Assembly (NCBI RefSeq): GCF_003432385.1
Contig: NZ_CP031841.1
Location: 1,837,579 to 1,901,578 of the forward strand
Length of the DNA: 64,000 nucleotides
Direction: 5' to 3'
Source of the DNA: Breoghania sp. L-A4
GTDB taxonomy: Bacteria; Pseudomonadota; Alphaproteobacteria; Rhizobiales; Stappiaceae
The number at the start of each line of letters is the position of its first letter. The first letter of the stretch is position 1. Positions 57,535 through 64,000 of this stretch are shown one piece after another. The notes beneath the pieces were generated by a model, which was not told the origin of the DNA, did no database searches, and worked only from the letters and a program-made list of their open reading frames with translations. Position numbers and translations under genes: made by a program.

Positions 57535-58519
57535 CAATCCCTCGAGATTGCGGGGAGCGGGAAAGCGCGTCTGGACCATCGCGGCGGCCCTCACGCTGTG
57601 CCTGTGCGCGCCGGCGGGCGCCTTTGACCAGTCCATGGTCTCGGCCGTCGCCAAGGCGCGGCAAAGCGTGGTCTCCGTTCTGCCCGACTGGCCGCAAGAC
57701 GCCGGCCGGGTCGAGGAGCCGGAAGGCTCCGGCGTCGTGGTCGGCGATGGGCGCACCGTACTTACGGCCAATCATGTGATCGGATCGGCGCGGACGCTGC
57801 GCATCCGCCTGGAGAATGGCGATGTGATGCCGGCGGAACTCGCCTTTCGCGATGTGGAAACCGACGTCGCCATCCTGACAATCGCGAGCCCCTTGCCGCC
57901 GATCCTGCTTGCGCGGGACGGCGATCCGGAGCCGGCCGAACCCGTCTGCGCCATCGGCAACGCCTTCGGATTGGGGCTTTCGGTCAGCTGCGGGGTGGTC
58001 TCCGCCATCCATCGCGCCGGCGCCGGCTTCAATCCGATCGAGGATTTCGTGCAGACCGACGCCAGCGTCAATCCCGGCGCCTCCGGCGGCGCGCTGGTCG
58101 ATGCGCAGGGCCATCTCGTCGGGTTGCTCTCGGCGATCTTCACCAAGGGCACGGATGCGGACATCGGCGTGAATTTCGCGGTCTCTGCGCCGTTGCTCGC
58201 CGCTCTGCTGCGCCAATACGACGAGCATGATGCGATCGCGCATCTGCGGCTCGGCGTGGTGCTGCAGAGCGAGCCGCAGCCAGGAACCTCGGGACCGGCC
58301 GGATTGCGGGTGCTCCGGGTTGAAGCCGGCTCCCGCGCGGAGCGGGCAGGGCTTGCCGTGGGCGATCTGGTCACCGCCGTCGGGCCGGTGCGGGTTGCCG
58401 CGATCGAGGGTCTGCGGGGGCTTCTTGCGCGGTCTGACGGGCAGGGCGCGCTGAGCCTTGTGCGCGACGGCGAGACGGTGCGCGTGCCCTTGGGCGGTCT
58501 TCTCGGGCCCCCACGGTGA
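57524..58519 (+). CDS. Exported trypsin-like serine protease (HtrA/DegP-like) with a PDZ-like domain
   Basis: Predicted 331 residues. A GTG start at 57524 has GGGAGA about 8 bases upstream and overlaps the small membrane-protein stop. A signal peptide (WTIAAALTLCLCAPAGAF) is followed by a catalytic triad: His84 (TANHVIG), Asp114 (VETDVAIL) and Ser188 (NPGASGGAL). A PDZ-like C-terminal part has LRVLRVEAGSRAERAGLAVGDLV. It is probably a periplasmic quality-control protease for exported dehydrogenase parts. Confidence 0.85.
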   Translation: MPTDNPSRLRGAGKRVWTIAAALTLCLCAPAGAFDQSMVSAVAKARQSVVSVLPDWPQDAGRVEEPEGSGVVVGDGRTVLTANHVIGSARTLRIRLENGDVMPAELAFRDVETDVAILTIASPLPPILLARDGDPEPAEPVCAIGNAFGLGLSVSCGVVSAIHRAGAGFNPIEDFVQTDASVNPGASGGALVDAQGHLVGLLSAIFTKGTDADIGVNFAVSAPLLAALLRQYDEHDAIAHLRLGVVLQSEPQPGTSGPAGLRVLRVEAGSRAERAGLAVGDLVTAVGPVRVAAIEGLRGLLARSDGQGALSLVRDGETVRVPLGGLLGPPR

Positions 58520-58665
58520 GCGTGCCGCTTGCCGGGTGCGCGGTCGCAAACAGCGGGAATAAATGCCGCGGGGCGCGACGCGCCGTCCTGAATGCCGTAT
58601 AAGACGAAAACGGTTCGGGAGCGCGCTCCCGGCGCCACAAGAACCATACCGGACGGGAGAAAACG

Positions 58666-58857
58666 ATGAACGACGAAGCCTCCAACATGTCCATGCGCAA
58701 GTTCCTCAAGCAGGTCGGCGTGACGTCGCAGCAGGCGATCGAACGCCAGGTGCGCGAAGGCGGCATGACCAGCGGAAAGCTCAAGGCGAAGGTCGTGCTG
58801 ACCATTGAGGGAACGGATCTCACCCACGTCGTTGAGGGCGAAATCGACCTCGGCTGA
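58666..58857 (+). CDS. Small DUF6494-like protein
   Basis: Predicted 63 residues: MNDEASNMSMRKFLKQVGVT then SQQAIERQVREGG, and an ending VVLTIEGTDLTHVVEGEIDL. The N-terminal FLKQVGVTSQ and the ...HVVEGEI.L end match, as I recall, DUF6494, a family found in formate dehydrogenase clusters. Cytosolic, no signal peptide; a predicted beta hairpin near the end. Function unknown. Confidence 0.8.
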   Translation: MNDEASNMSMRKFLKQVGVTSQQAIERQVREGGMTSGKLKAKVVLTIEGTDLTHVVEGEIDLG

Positions 58858-58888
58858 ATGATGAGGACGGCATCCGGTGCCGTTCGCC

Positions 58889-58914
58889 TGACGGCGCCCC
58901 GTGACGGCGCCCCG
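58889..58914 (+). repeat. 13-base tandem repeat between FDH accessory genes
   Basis: TGACGGCGCCCCG occurs twice directly in tandem (58889-58901 and 58902-58914). A preceding small hairpin ACGGCA/TGCCGT lies at 58867-58883. Probably a recent slippage duplication. Confidence 0.6.
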
Positions 58915-58962
58915 GGATGGCACCCGTGTCTGGTCCTGCGTGTTTGAAGTGAAGTCCTGAAC

Positions 58963-59720
58963 GTGAATCTCCCCGATCCTGTTTTCCCGCCCTTGATGTC
59001 CGGCCACTCGGTCAAGGCGCCCGTGCAGCCCTTCGCCCACGCCTGCGCGCAAGCCGCCGCGGGCGCGCTCGGCGCGGGGACGTGGTCTGGGCGCGCAATC
59101 TCGACCGTCTGCAACTGGCCGTGGTGCTGGAGCCTGACGTGGAGCGGGTCCGCGCCCGCGAGATGTTGTTCGTGGCCATGGTGGCGCTGGGCGACAGTCT
59201 CGGCGCGCTGGCGCCGCCCGAGGTGGCGATCACCTGGAGCTGGCCGTGCACCGTCCATGTCAACCGCGCGCGGCTGGGCGCCATGGAACTCGCCATTGCG
59301 CCGGACGAAGACGAGAACGGCGCGCCCGCATGGATGGCCGTCGGCATGGATTTGCCGATCCGGCCGGATCCGAAAGGCCCGGAGCCCGGTTTCTCCATGG
59401 ACCGCACCACGCTGTATGACGAAGGCTGCGTGGAGCTGGACCGCACCATGCTGATTGAATCCTATTGCCGGCACCTGCTCACCTGGATCCATACCTGGAG
59501 CGAGGAGGGGTTTCGGCCCGTGCATGAAGCCTGGATGTTCCGCGCCAACGGCCGTGGCGAGAGCATTGGCGTTGTCTACGAGGGCGCCGAGGTGACGGGG
59601 CGCTTCCTGGGTCTTGACGATCACGGCAACATGCTTCTCAACGCCGATGGCGGCACGACGCTTCTGCATGTCGAGACGGCGCTGGGGGCGTCGTCCGGCC
59701 TGGCCGAAGCGAAGGAGTAG
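58963..59720 (+). CDS. Biotin/lipoate-protein-ligase-like protein (frame broken)
   Basis: A GTG start gives MNLPDPVFPPLMSGHSVKAP then FAHACAQAAAGALGAG, and a shifted frame goes on DVVWARNLDRLQLAVVLEPD, AITWSWPCTVHVNRARLGAM and a DUF4444-like C-terminal end LGLDDHGNMLLNADGGTTLLH. One missing G at GCGGGGAC repairs it. The order is that of the BPL/LplA/LipB-like family, but no GRGRxGR adenylate-binding motif is visible, so ligase activity is doubtful. About 252 residues after repair. Confidence 0.75.
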
Positions 59721-59724
59721 ACGT

Positions 59725-60216
59725 TTGCCGAAATTTCTTCGCACGATCCGTTTCGACAATTCCGACGACCATGTCTTCGAGCGCGCGGCCGGCTCCGGCG
59801 AATGGGCGGTGCCCGGCGGTTTCGTCTTTTCCGGTCTCGAGCAAGCCGCCATCACCGGCAAGGTGAAACAGGCGTTCTCAAACGGCTTCCTGTCGCTCGA
59901 CAGCTTTTCGCATGCCACTTTCGTGACCATCGGCGAGACGGATGCCGAGACAATCATGTCGTTGTCCCTGCGGCTGGCGGATCATTTCGTCGCCGCCTAT
60001 GGGGCGCCGGATCGCGGCGCCGCGCTGCCGATCGCCCGCGGCGAGATCGATTTCGCCTGCGAACTGGCCAACGGCCAGCCGGTGAACACGGTGCTGGCGA
60101 TTGTCCGCTCCTTCGATGACGAAGGCGGCATCCACGAGGAATACCGCACGGTCTCCATGCCCGGCGAGGCGCCGCACGCGCGTGTGTGGGACGTGGAGGA
60201 AGATGGCGATGCGTGA
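59725..60216 (+). CDS. DUF6505-like protein
   Basis: Predicted 163 residues from a TTG at 59725 (ribosome binding site AAGGAG, 7 bases spacing): MPKFLRTIRFDNSDDHVFER. It contains AAGSGEWAVPGGFVF, ITGKVKQAFSNGFLSLDSFS and HATFVTIGETDAETIMSLSL. These match, as I recall, DUF6505, which travels with the neighbouring ligase-like and DUF6352 genes. No membrane or secretion signal. Function unknown. Confidence 0.78.
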   Translation: MPKFLRTIRFDNSDDHVFERAAGSGEWAVPGGFVFSGLEQAAITGKVKQAFSNGFLSLDSFSHATFVTIGETDAETIMSLSLRLADHFVAAYGAPDRGAALPIARGEIDFACELANGQPVNTVLAIVRSFDDEGGIHEEYRTVSMPGEAPHARVWDVEEDGDA

Positions 60217-61225
60217 GTTCTGGAAATCAGCCGGCATGCATCTGCTGGAGCTCGACGGCAGCGGCTGGCTGAAAGTGACGCCGGACTATCTGCGCGCCTA
60301 TTACACCCGGCCGGAAATCCACCCCGTGGAGGACTCCTGCGCCGCCGAGCAGCACCTGTTCGAAAAGCTGATGGCCGATCCGATGGCGGCGGTGGACGCC
60401 TCCGAGATCAGCGCGATTGCGGATCCGGACGCCGCGGAAAACTACCGCTTCATCCTGGGGTTCCGCGATTTCCTGGTGAAGCACGGCACCATCGAGGCGG
60501 CCTACGCGGCGCTGTTCGCGGGCGAGGAGAACATCACCATTCCGCCGATGTTCATCGACCAGATGGTGCATCTGATCGCCCGCAACATCCTGCGCAAGGT
60601 GGCCGATCCGATGCGCCTGCGCGCCGGCGAGCTGCTGTTCCGCGACCAGTCGGTCTCCACCGACGAGGGGCAGTTGATGCTGGCGGACGCGGAAATCGTC
60701 GAGATGATGTCGGAGACGGGCGGCATGGGCGGTCTCGGCGCGCTGCTGATGGAGGCGGGCACGCCGACGCGCGAAGTGGCGCTCGATGTGCTTGACGACG
60801 ACAACAAGGAAATCTACTGGGCGCGCTCCGACCGGTTCGACACGGCCGTTGATTTCCGCTTCACCCAGCCCGCGCTCGACGCCTTCGCGCGGGTGCTGGA
60901 GTCCTGGGTGCAGCATTTTCACCAGACCCGTGTCCGAATCCAGCCGGTGCAGTCGATCAAGGACCCGCACTGGTCATGGCATGTGGGACTGGACGCGGAG
61001 GCCACCCGCATTCTCAACGCGCTCTATGAAGGCACGCCGCTGACGGATTCCGAACAGTCGCGCATCGTGGCGCTGTTCCGCATGGATTTCGAGGAGCGCG
61101 GCGACGTCATCGACACCATGAAGGGCAAGCCGGTGTGGCTGGGCATGGCGTTGGGGCCGGGCAACATTCTCAAGGTCAAGCCGCAGAACCTGTTGAAGAA
61201 CCTGCCGCTGAAACGGCTGTCGTGA
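60209..61225 (+). CDS. DUF6352-like protein
   Basis: Predicted 338 residues, starting MREFWKSAGMHLLELDGSGW. It overlaps the DUF6505-like gene by 8 bases; an ATG two codons earlier is too close to GGAGGAAG. Segments LTPDYLRAYYTRPEIHPVED-like at residues 20-40, FIDQMVHLIARNILR and an LDAEATRILNALYEG near the C-terminus match DUF6352. Largely helical and soluble. It completes the accessory block of the formate dehydrogenase locus. Function unknown. Confidence 0.78.
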   Translation: MREFWKSAGMHLLELDGSGWLKVTPDYLRAYYTRPEIHPVEDSCAAEQHLFEKLMADPMAAVDASEISAIADPDAAENYRFILGFRDFLVKHGTIEAAYAALFAGEENITIPPMFIDQMVHLIARNILRKVADPMRLRAGELLFRDQSVSTDEGQLMLADAEIVEMMSETGGMGGLGALLMEAGTPTREVALDVLDDDNKEIYWARSDRFDTAVDFRFTQPALDAFARVLESWVQHFHQTRVRIQPVQSIKDPHWSWHVGLDAEATRILNALYEGTPLTDSEQSRIVALFRMDFEERGDVIDTMKGKPVWLGMALGPGNILKVKPQNLLKNLPLKRLS

Positions 61226-61361
61226 ACGGGCTCGCCAATGCGGCGCTTCGCGCGGTAGGTATGATGGGGCTTGCGCGGAGTCGCGCGGCCCGATCCATTT
61301 TTTCCGTGTTTTCCACGCCCTGCCGGCCCGGCGCCGGTCTTGAGCGCTGTCTGGATGTCCA

Positions 61362-62249
61362 ATGACAAAGCTGAGCCCCAACACAATCGGCATCATCGCG
61401 ATGCTGTTCAGCTCCATGGGGTTCATCTTCAATGACGCGCTGATCAAGCTGGCGGCCGAGCAACTGCCGCAGGGCGAGGCGATCTTCCTGCGTGGCGCCT
61501 TTGGCATCACCTTCATGACGCTGGCCGCCTGGTACACCGGGGCGCTGGCCAACATGCGTCAGGTGATCCGCCCCTCCGTCGGCCTGCGGGTGCTGGGCGA
61601 GACGGTGGCGACGGTGTTCTATCTCGCGGCGCTGTTCCGCAGTCCGATTGCCGTCAACACGGCGATCCTGCAGGTTCTGCCGCTGCTGGTCACCGCCGGC
61701 TCGGCGATCTTTCTGCATGAGGTCGTCGGCTGGCGGCGCTGGACGGCGATCGCGGTCGGCTTTTGCGGCGTGCTGCTGATCGTCCGCCCCGGCCTGGAAG
61801 GCTTCACCATCTGGTCGCTCAGCGCGCTGCTGGGGGTGTTCTTCATGGCGTTGCGCGACCTGTCGACCAGGCGGATTCCCGCGCATGTGCCGACGTTCTC
61901 GGTGGCCCTGGCCTCCATCACCGGCACGACGCTTGCCATCGGCGCGCTGATGAAGCCCTTCGAGGTGTGGATCATGCCCGACCTGGTGACGCTGGCCTAT
62001 CTGGCGGGCGCGGCGCTGTTCATTCTCGTGGGTTTCGTCAGCGTCATCATCGCCATGCGGACGGGCGAGATCTCCGTGGTGGCGCCGTTCCGCTACTCGA
62101 TCGTGCTGTGGGCGATCCTGCTGGGCATCGTGATCTGGGGAGAGTACCCCGATCCTGCGACACTGGCCGGCATCACCATCATCATCGGCACCGGGATCTA
62201 CACCTTCGTCCGCGAGCGCAAGGCCCGCGCCCAGGCGGCCCGAGGCTGA
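61362..62249 (+). CDS. EamA/DMT family transporter
   Basis: Predicted 295 residues with ten helices in two EamA repeats. MLFSSMGFIFNDALIKLAAEQLP and the PLLVTAGSAIFLHEVVGWRRW segment close the first repeat; FRYSIVLWAILLGIVIWGEYP the second. Probable metabolite exporter of unknown substrate. It follows the formate dehydrogenase block by 136 bases and may be separately transcribed. Confidence 0.88.
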   Translation: MTKLSPNTIGIIAMLFSSMGFIFNDALIKLAAEQLPQGEAIFLRGAFGITFMTLAAWYTGALANMRQVIRPSVGLRVLGETVATVFYLAALFRSPIAVNTAILQVLPLLVTAGSAIFLHEVVGWRRWTAIAVGFCGVLLIVRPGLEGFTIWSLSALLGVFFMALRDLSTRRIPAHVPTFSVALASITGTTLAIGALMKPFEVWIMPDLVTLAYLAGAALFILVGFVSVIIAMRTGEISVVAPFRYSIVLWAILLGIVIWGEYPDPATLAGITIIIGTGIYTFVRERKARAQAARG

Positions 62250-62457
62250 ATTGAAAAAGGCCGGCGCCGGCGCTGCTGTCCGTGGAGCCGGTGGCGCCCT
62301 CGTTGGCGTTGCGCGCGATTTCCGCGGTCACCACGTTCTGTTCCTCGACCTCCGTCATAAAGCCAGATAAAGGGTCTGCCGCCGTGGAATTCTCCCGCCG
62401 GACAATGCATTTCTCGCCATTGACCGCAGTTGGCCCTGAGCGGAAATCCGGCCAAAA

Positions 62458-63366
62458 TTACCGGACCGGGGTTTCGTCGCGGCACATATCAATGAATGCG
62501 CGTAACGGTGTCGATGTGAAGCGGCTTGGATAATAGAGGCGCGGTCCTTCGTGCTCGGCCCACCAGTCGGGCAATACCGGAACCAGAGTCCCGGCACGGA
62601 GGTCATCATCAAGCCAGTTGCGGAACGTGCCGATAATGCCCAGTCCGGCTTGGGCGTAGCTCAGTCCCGTGTTCAATGCGCTTACGCTTAGAATGAGTCG
62701 CGTCAACGGCTTGACGTTTTCCGTTTTGTCTCCGTTTCGCAACGCCCAGGGAACAAGCGGTCCGCCGGGCAGGCCATATCGGATCGCATAATGGTGCGTC
62801 AGTTGACGTGGGGTCTCAGGGAGGCCGTGCTTCTCGATGTAGAATGGCGCCGCCGCAAGCGCCAGCTGCTGCACGCGAGGACCGATTGGAACGGAAATCA
62901 TATCCTTCTCGACGGACGCGCCGTAGCGGATGCCCGCGTCGCATCCTGCCTCAATGATGTCGACGAGACTGTTCTCCATAACGATCTCGACCTCCACGGT
63001 CGGATGTCTGCGTTGGTATTCCACGATAAGGGGCGGCAGGATGTCCGGCATGACCGCACCTGGAACGTTCAGTTTCAGGCGCCCTTTTACGACGTCTGCC
63101 GAGTGCACCGTTTCTACACAAGCCGTCTCCATTTCGGTCATCAGAGGCTGTATGCGGCTTGCCAGGACCTGGCCTTGTTCCGTTGCCCGAACGCTCCGGG
63201 TGGTTCGCAGGAGAAGCGGCACGCCGAGTTGCTTCTCGATCCGGGAGACCGTCGTGCTGACCTTCGATGGCGCAATCCCCAGCCGTTTTGCGGCAGCCCG
63301 GAACCCTCCTTCGTTCAGCACTGTCAGGAACACCTGCAGGTCGTTCGGAGAGACATTGTTCTTCAT
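62458..63366 (-). CDS. LysR family transcriptional regulator
   Basis: Predicted 302 residues. The HTH (LQVFLTVLNEGGFRAAAKRL, then APSKVSTTVSRIEKQLGVPL) is followed by a LysR effector domain (LKLNVPGAVMPDILPPLIVE). It is divergent from the NmrA/QOR2-like reductase across 110 bases, the usual arrangement for a LysR regulator and its target. Confidence 0.9.
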   Translation of the reverse strand: MKNNVSPNDLQVFLTVLNEGGFRAAAKRLGIAPSKVSTTVSRIEKQLGVPLLLRTTRSVRATEQGQVLASRIQPLMTEMETACVETVHSADVVKGRLKLNVPGAVMPDILPPLIVEYQRRHPTVEVEIVMENSLVDIIEAGCDAGIRYGASVEKDMISVPIGPRVQQLALAAAPFYIEKHGLPETPRQLTHHYAIRYGLPGGPLVPWALRNGDKTENVKPLTRLILSVSALNTGLSYAQAGLGIIGTFRNWLDDDLRAGTLVPVLPDWWAEHEGPRLYYPSRFTSTPLRAFIDMCRDETPVR

Positions 63367-63476
63367 AGAGAACAGGCTATTCGAGATTCAGCGGATTATC
63401 AATAAAACGGCCTGCAACTAGGTTGATTGCAACAGCCGCCTGTCCGGACAGGACTCTTACTCAAAGGAATTCAGCG

Positions 63477-64000
63477 ATGCTCATCGTTACGGGAGCCTCT
63501 GGCAAACTCGGCCGCAAGATCGTCGAAAACCTGTTGCGTCATGTGTCAGCCAGGGAGATCGGTGTCAGCGTGCGTGATCCGAACAAAGTTTTGGATATGG
63601 CGGCAAGCGGGGTGCGCGTGCGCCAGGGCGATTTCAGTGACGCCGCCAGCCTGCGTCATGCGTGGGCCGGTGCAAAACGACTTCTCCTAATTTCCTCCAA
63701 CGCCGCTGCAACAGGTGGCAACCCGTTGGCGCAGCACGCCACCGCCATAAGCGTCGCACGCGAAATTGGCGTTGAACGCATCTTCTACACAAGTCAGGTA
63801 TCCAGTTCGGCTACGTCTTATTTTCCGCCTGGCCGTGATCATGCCGCGACAGAGGCCATGCTGGCCGAGTCGGGTATTGCCTGGACAGCAATGCGTCACG
63901 GTTTCTACGCGGCAAGTGCGCTGATGATGAACAAGCGTGGTTTCCACACGGGCAAGCTGGAAGGTCCTGAAGACGGCAAGGTTGCATGGACGACGCATGA
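63477..64000 (+). CDS. NAD(P)-binding quinone/nitrosating reductase-like protein (NmrA/QOR2 type), partial
   Basis: The first 174 residues are in the window and the gene runs off the end. It starts MLIVTGASGKLGRKIVENLL, with TGASGKLG the dinucleotide motif, then VRDPNKVLDMAASGVRVRQG and LLLISSNAAATGGNPLAQH, resembling YtfG (quinone oxidoreductase 2). The ATG at 63477 follows AAAGGA. It is likely controlled by the divergent LysR regulator. Confidence 0.85.
   Translation, partial: MLIVTGASGKLGRKIVENLLRHVSAREIGVSVRDPNKVLDMAASGVRVRQGDFSDAASLRHAWAGAKRLLLISSNAAATGGNPLAQHATAISVAREIGVERIFYTSQVSSSATSYFPPGRDHAATEAMLAESGIAWTAMRHGFYAASALMMNKRGFHTGKLEGPEDGKVAWTTH

Noticed and set aside
56561-58549. 662-codon minus-strand frame over the cytochrome and protease genes
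   Set aside because: A GC-rich antisense artefact; the plus strand carries CxxCH and a serine-protease triad.

Overview
The window looks like a chromosome segment of a GC-rich alphaproteobacterium, most likely of the order Hyphomicrobiales (Rhizobiales; a Stappiaceae/Rhizobiaceae-like relative). The grounds are a btaA-btaB betaine-lipid pair, a PleC/DivJ/PdhS-like histidine kinase, an acdR-acdS ACC-deaminase divergon, a Tat-exported cysteine-type formate dehydrogenase with its alphaproteobacterial accessory genes, and alphaproteobacterial NUDIX and DusA variants. This is inference from gene content; no rRNA or complete tRNA is present. || Layout. (1) 1-7870, plus strand: the end of a peptide/opine-type ABC transporter (permease fragment and two ATPases), then tightly coupled genes for gamma-glutamyltransferase, an M20 amidohydrolase, a DadA-like D-amino-acid dehydrogenase and an amidase. 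(2) 7896-9531: a divergent Lrp-type regulator (AcdR-like) and ACC deaminase. (3) 9532-11400: a scar zone with a putative IS end, an SDR gene whose 3' end lies inside a tRNA-Gly 3'-half remnant, further mobile-element debris, and a foreign-looking 5' end on dusA, a known integration target. (4) 11337-24200: housekeeping genes (dusA, cobS/cobT, a histidine kinase, GST, UDG-like, antiporter, rhodanese, Lrp, DUF302, hydroxyisobutyrate-dehydrogenase-like). (5) 24263-30075: LysR, MBL hydrolase, a Cys/Met-metabolism PLP enzyme and a polar amino-acid ABC transporter. (6) 30325-33701: moeA-mobB-mobA-fdhD, for molybdenum cofactor and formate dehydrogenase maturation. (7) 33985-47184: BLUF photoreceptor, MBL protein, btaA-btaB, core-MetE, arfB, nitroreductase, Pit, two NUDIX paralogs, CpdB, a small YjfB-like protein, an Nramp fragment and a second, frame-broken BLUF gene. 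(8) 47611-48804: Mrp/ApbC. (9) 49315-61225: a large formate dehydrogenase locus with chaperone, Tat peptide, alpha, beta and gamma subunits, a lipoprotein, a WD40-cytochrome c protein, a small membrane protein, an HtrA-like protease, and four genes of little-known function (DUF6494-, biotin/lipoate-ligase-, DUF6505- and DUF6352-like). (10) 61362-64000: an EamA transporter, then a LysR regulator divergent from an NmrA/QOR2-like reductase cut by the window end. || How the parts work together. The moeA/mobAB/fdhD operon supplies and sulfurates the Mo-bis-MGD cofactor for the formate dehydrogenase 16 kb away, which has an FNR/FixK-like site far upstream. btaAB and pit both carry PHO-box-like sites, fitting phosphate-responsive membrane-lipid replacement. 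The left-hand cluster could import and deconjugate amide- or gamma-glutamyl-linked compounds; its position beside acdS raises the idea that it frees ACC from plant conjugates (inference). || Caution. Six frame breaks (in TorD, twice in the FDH alpha subunit, WD40-cytochrome, the ligase-like protein and the second BLUF gene) all have the sign of one missing base, and at least five can be placed at a short G or C run. Base-calling error is therefore at least as likely as gene decay.
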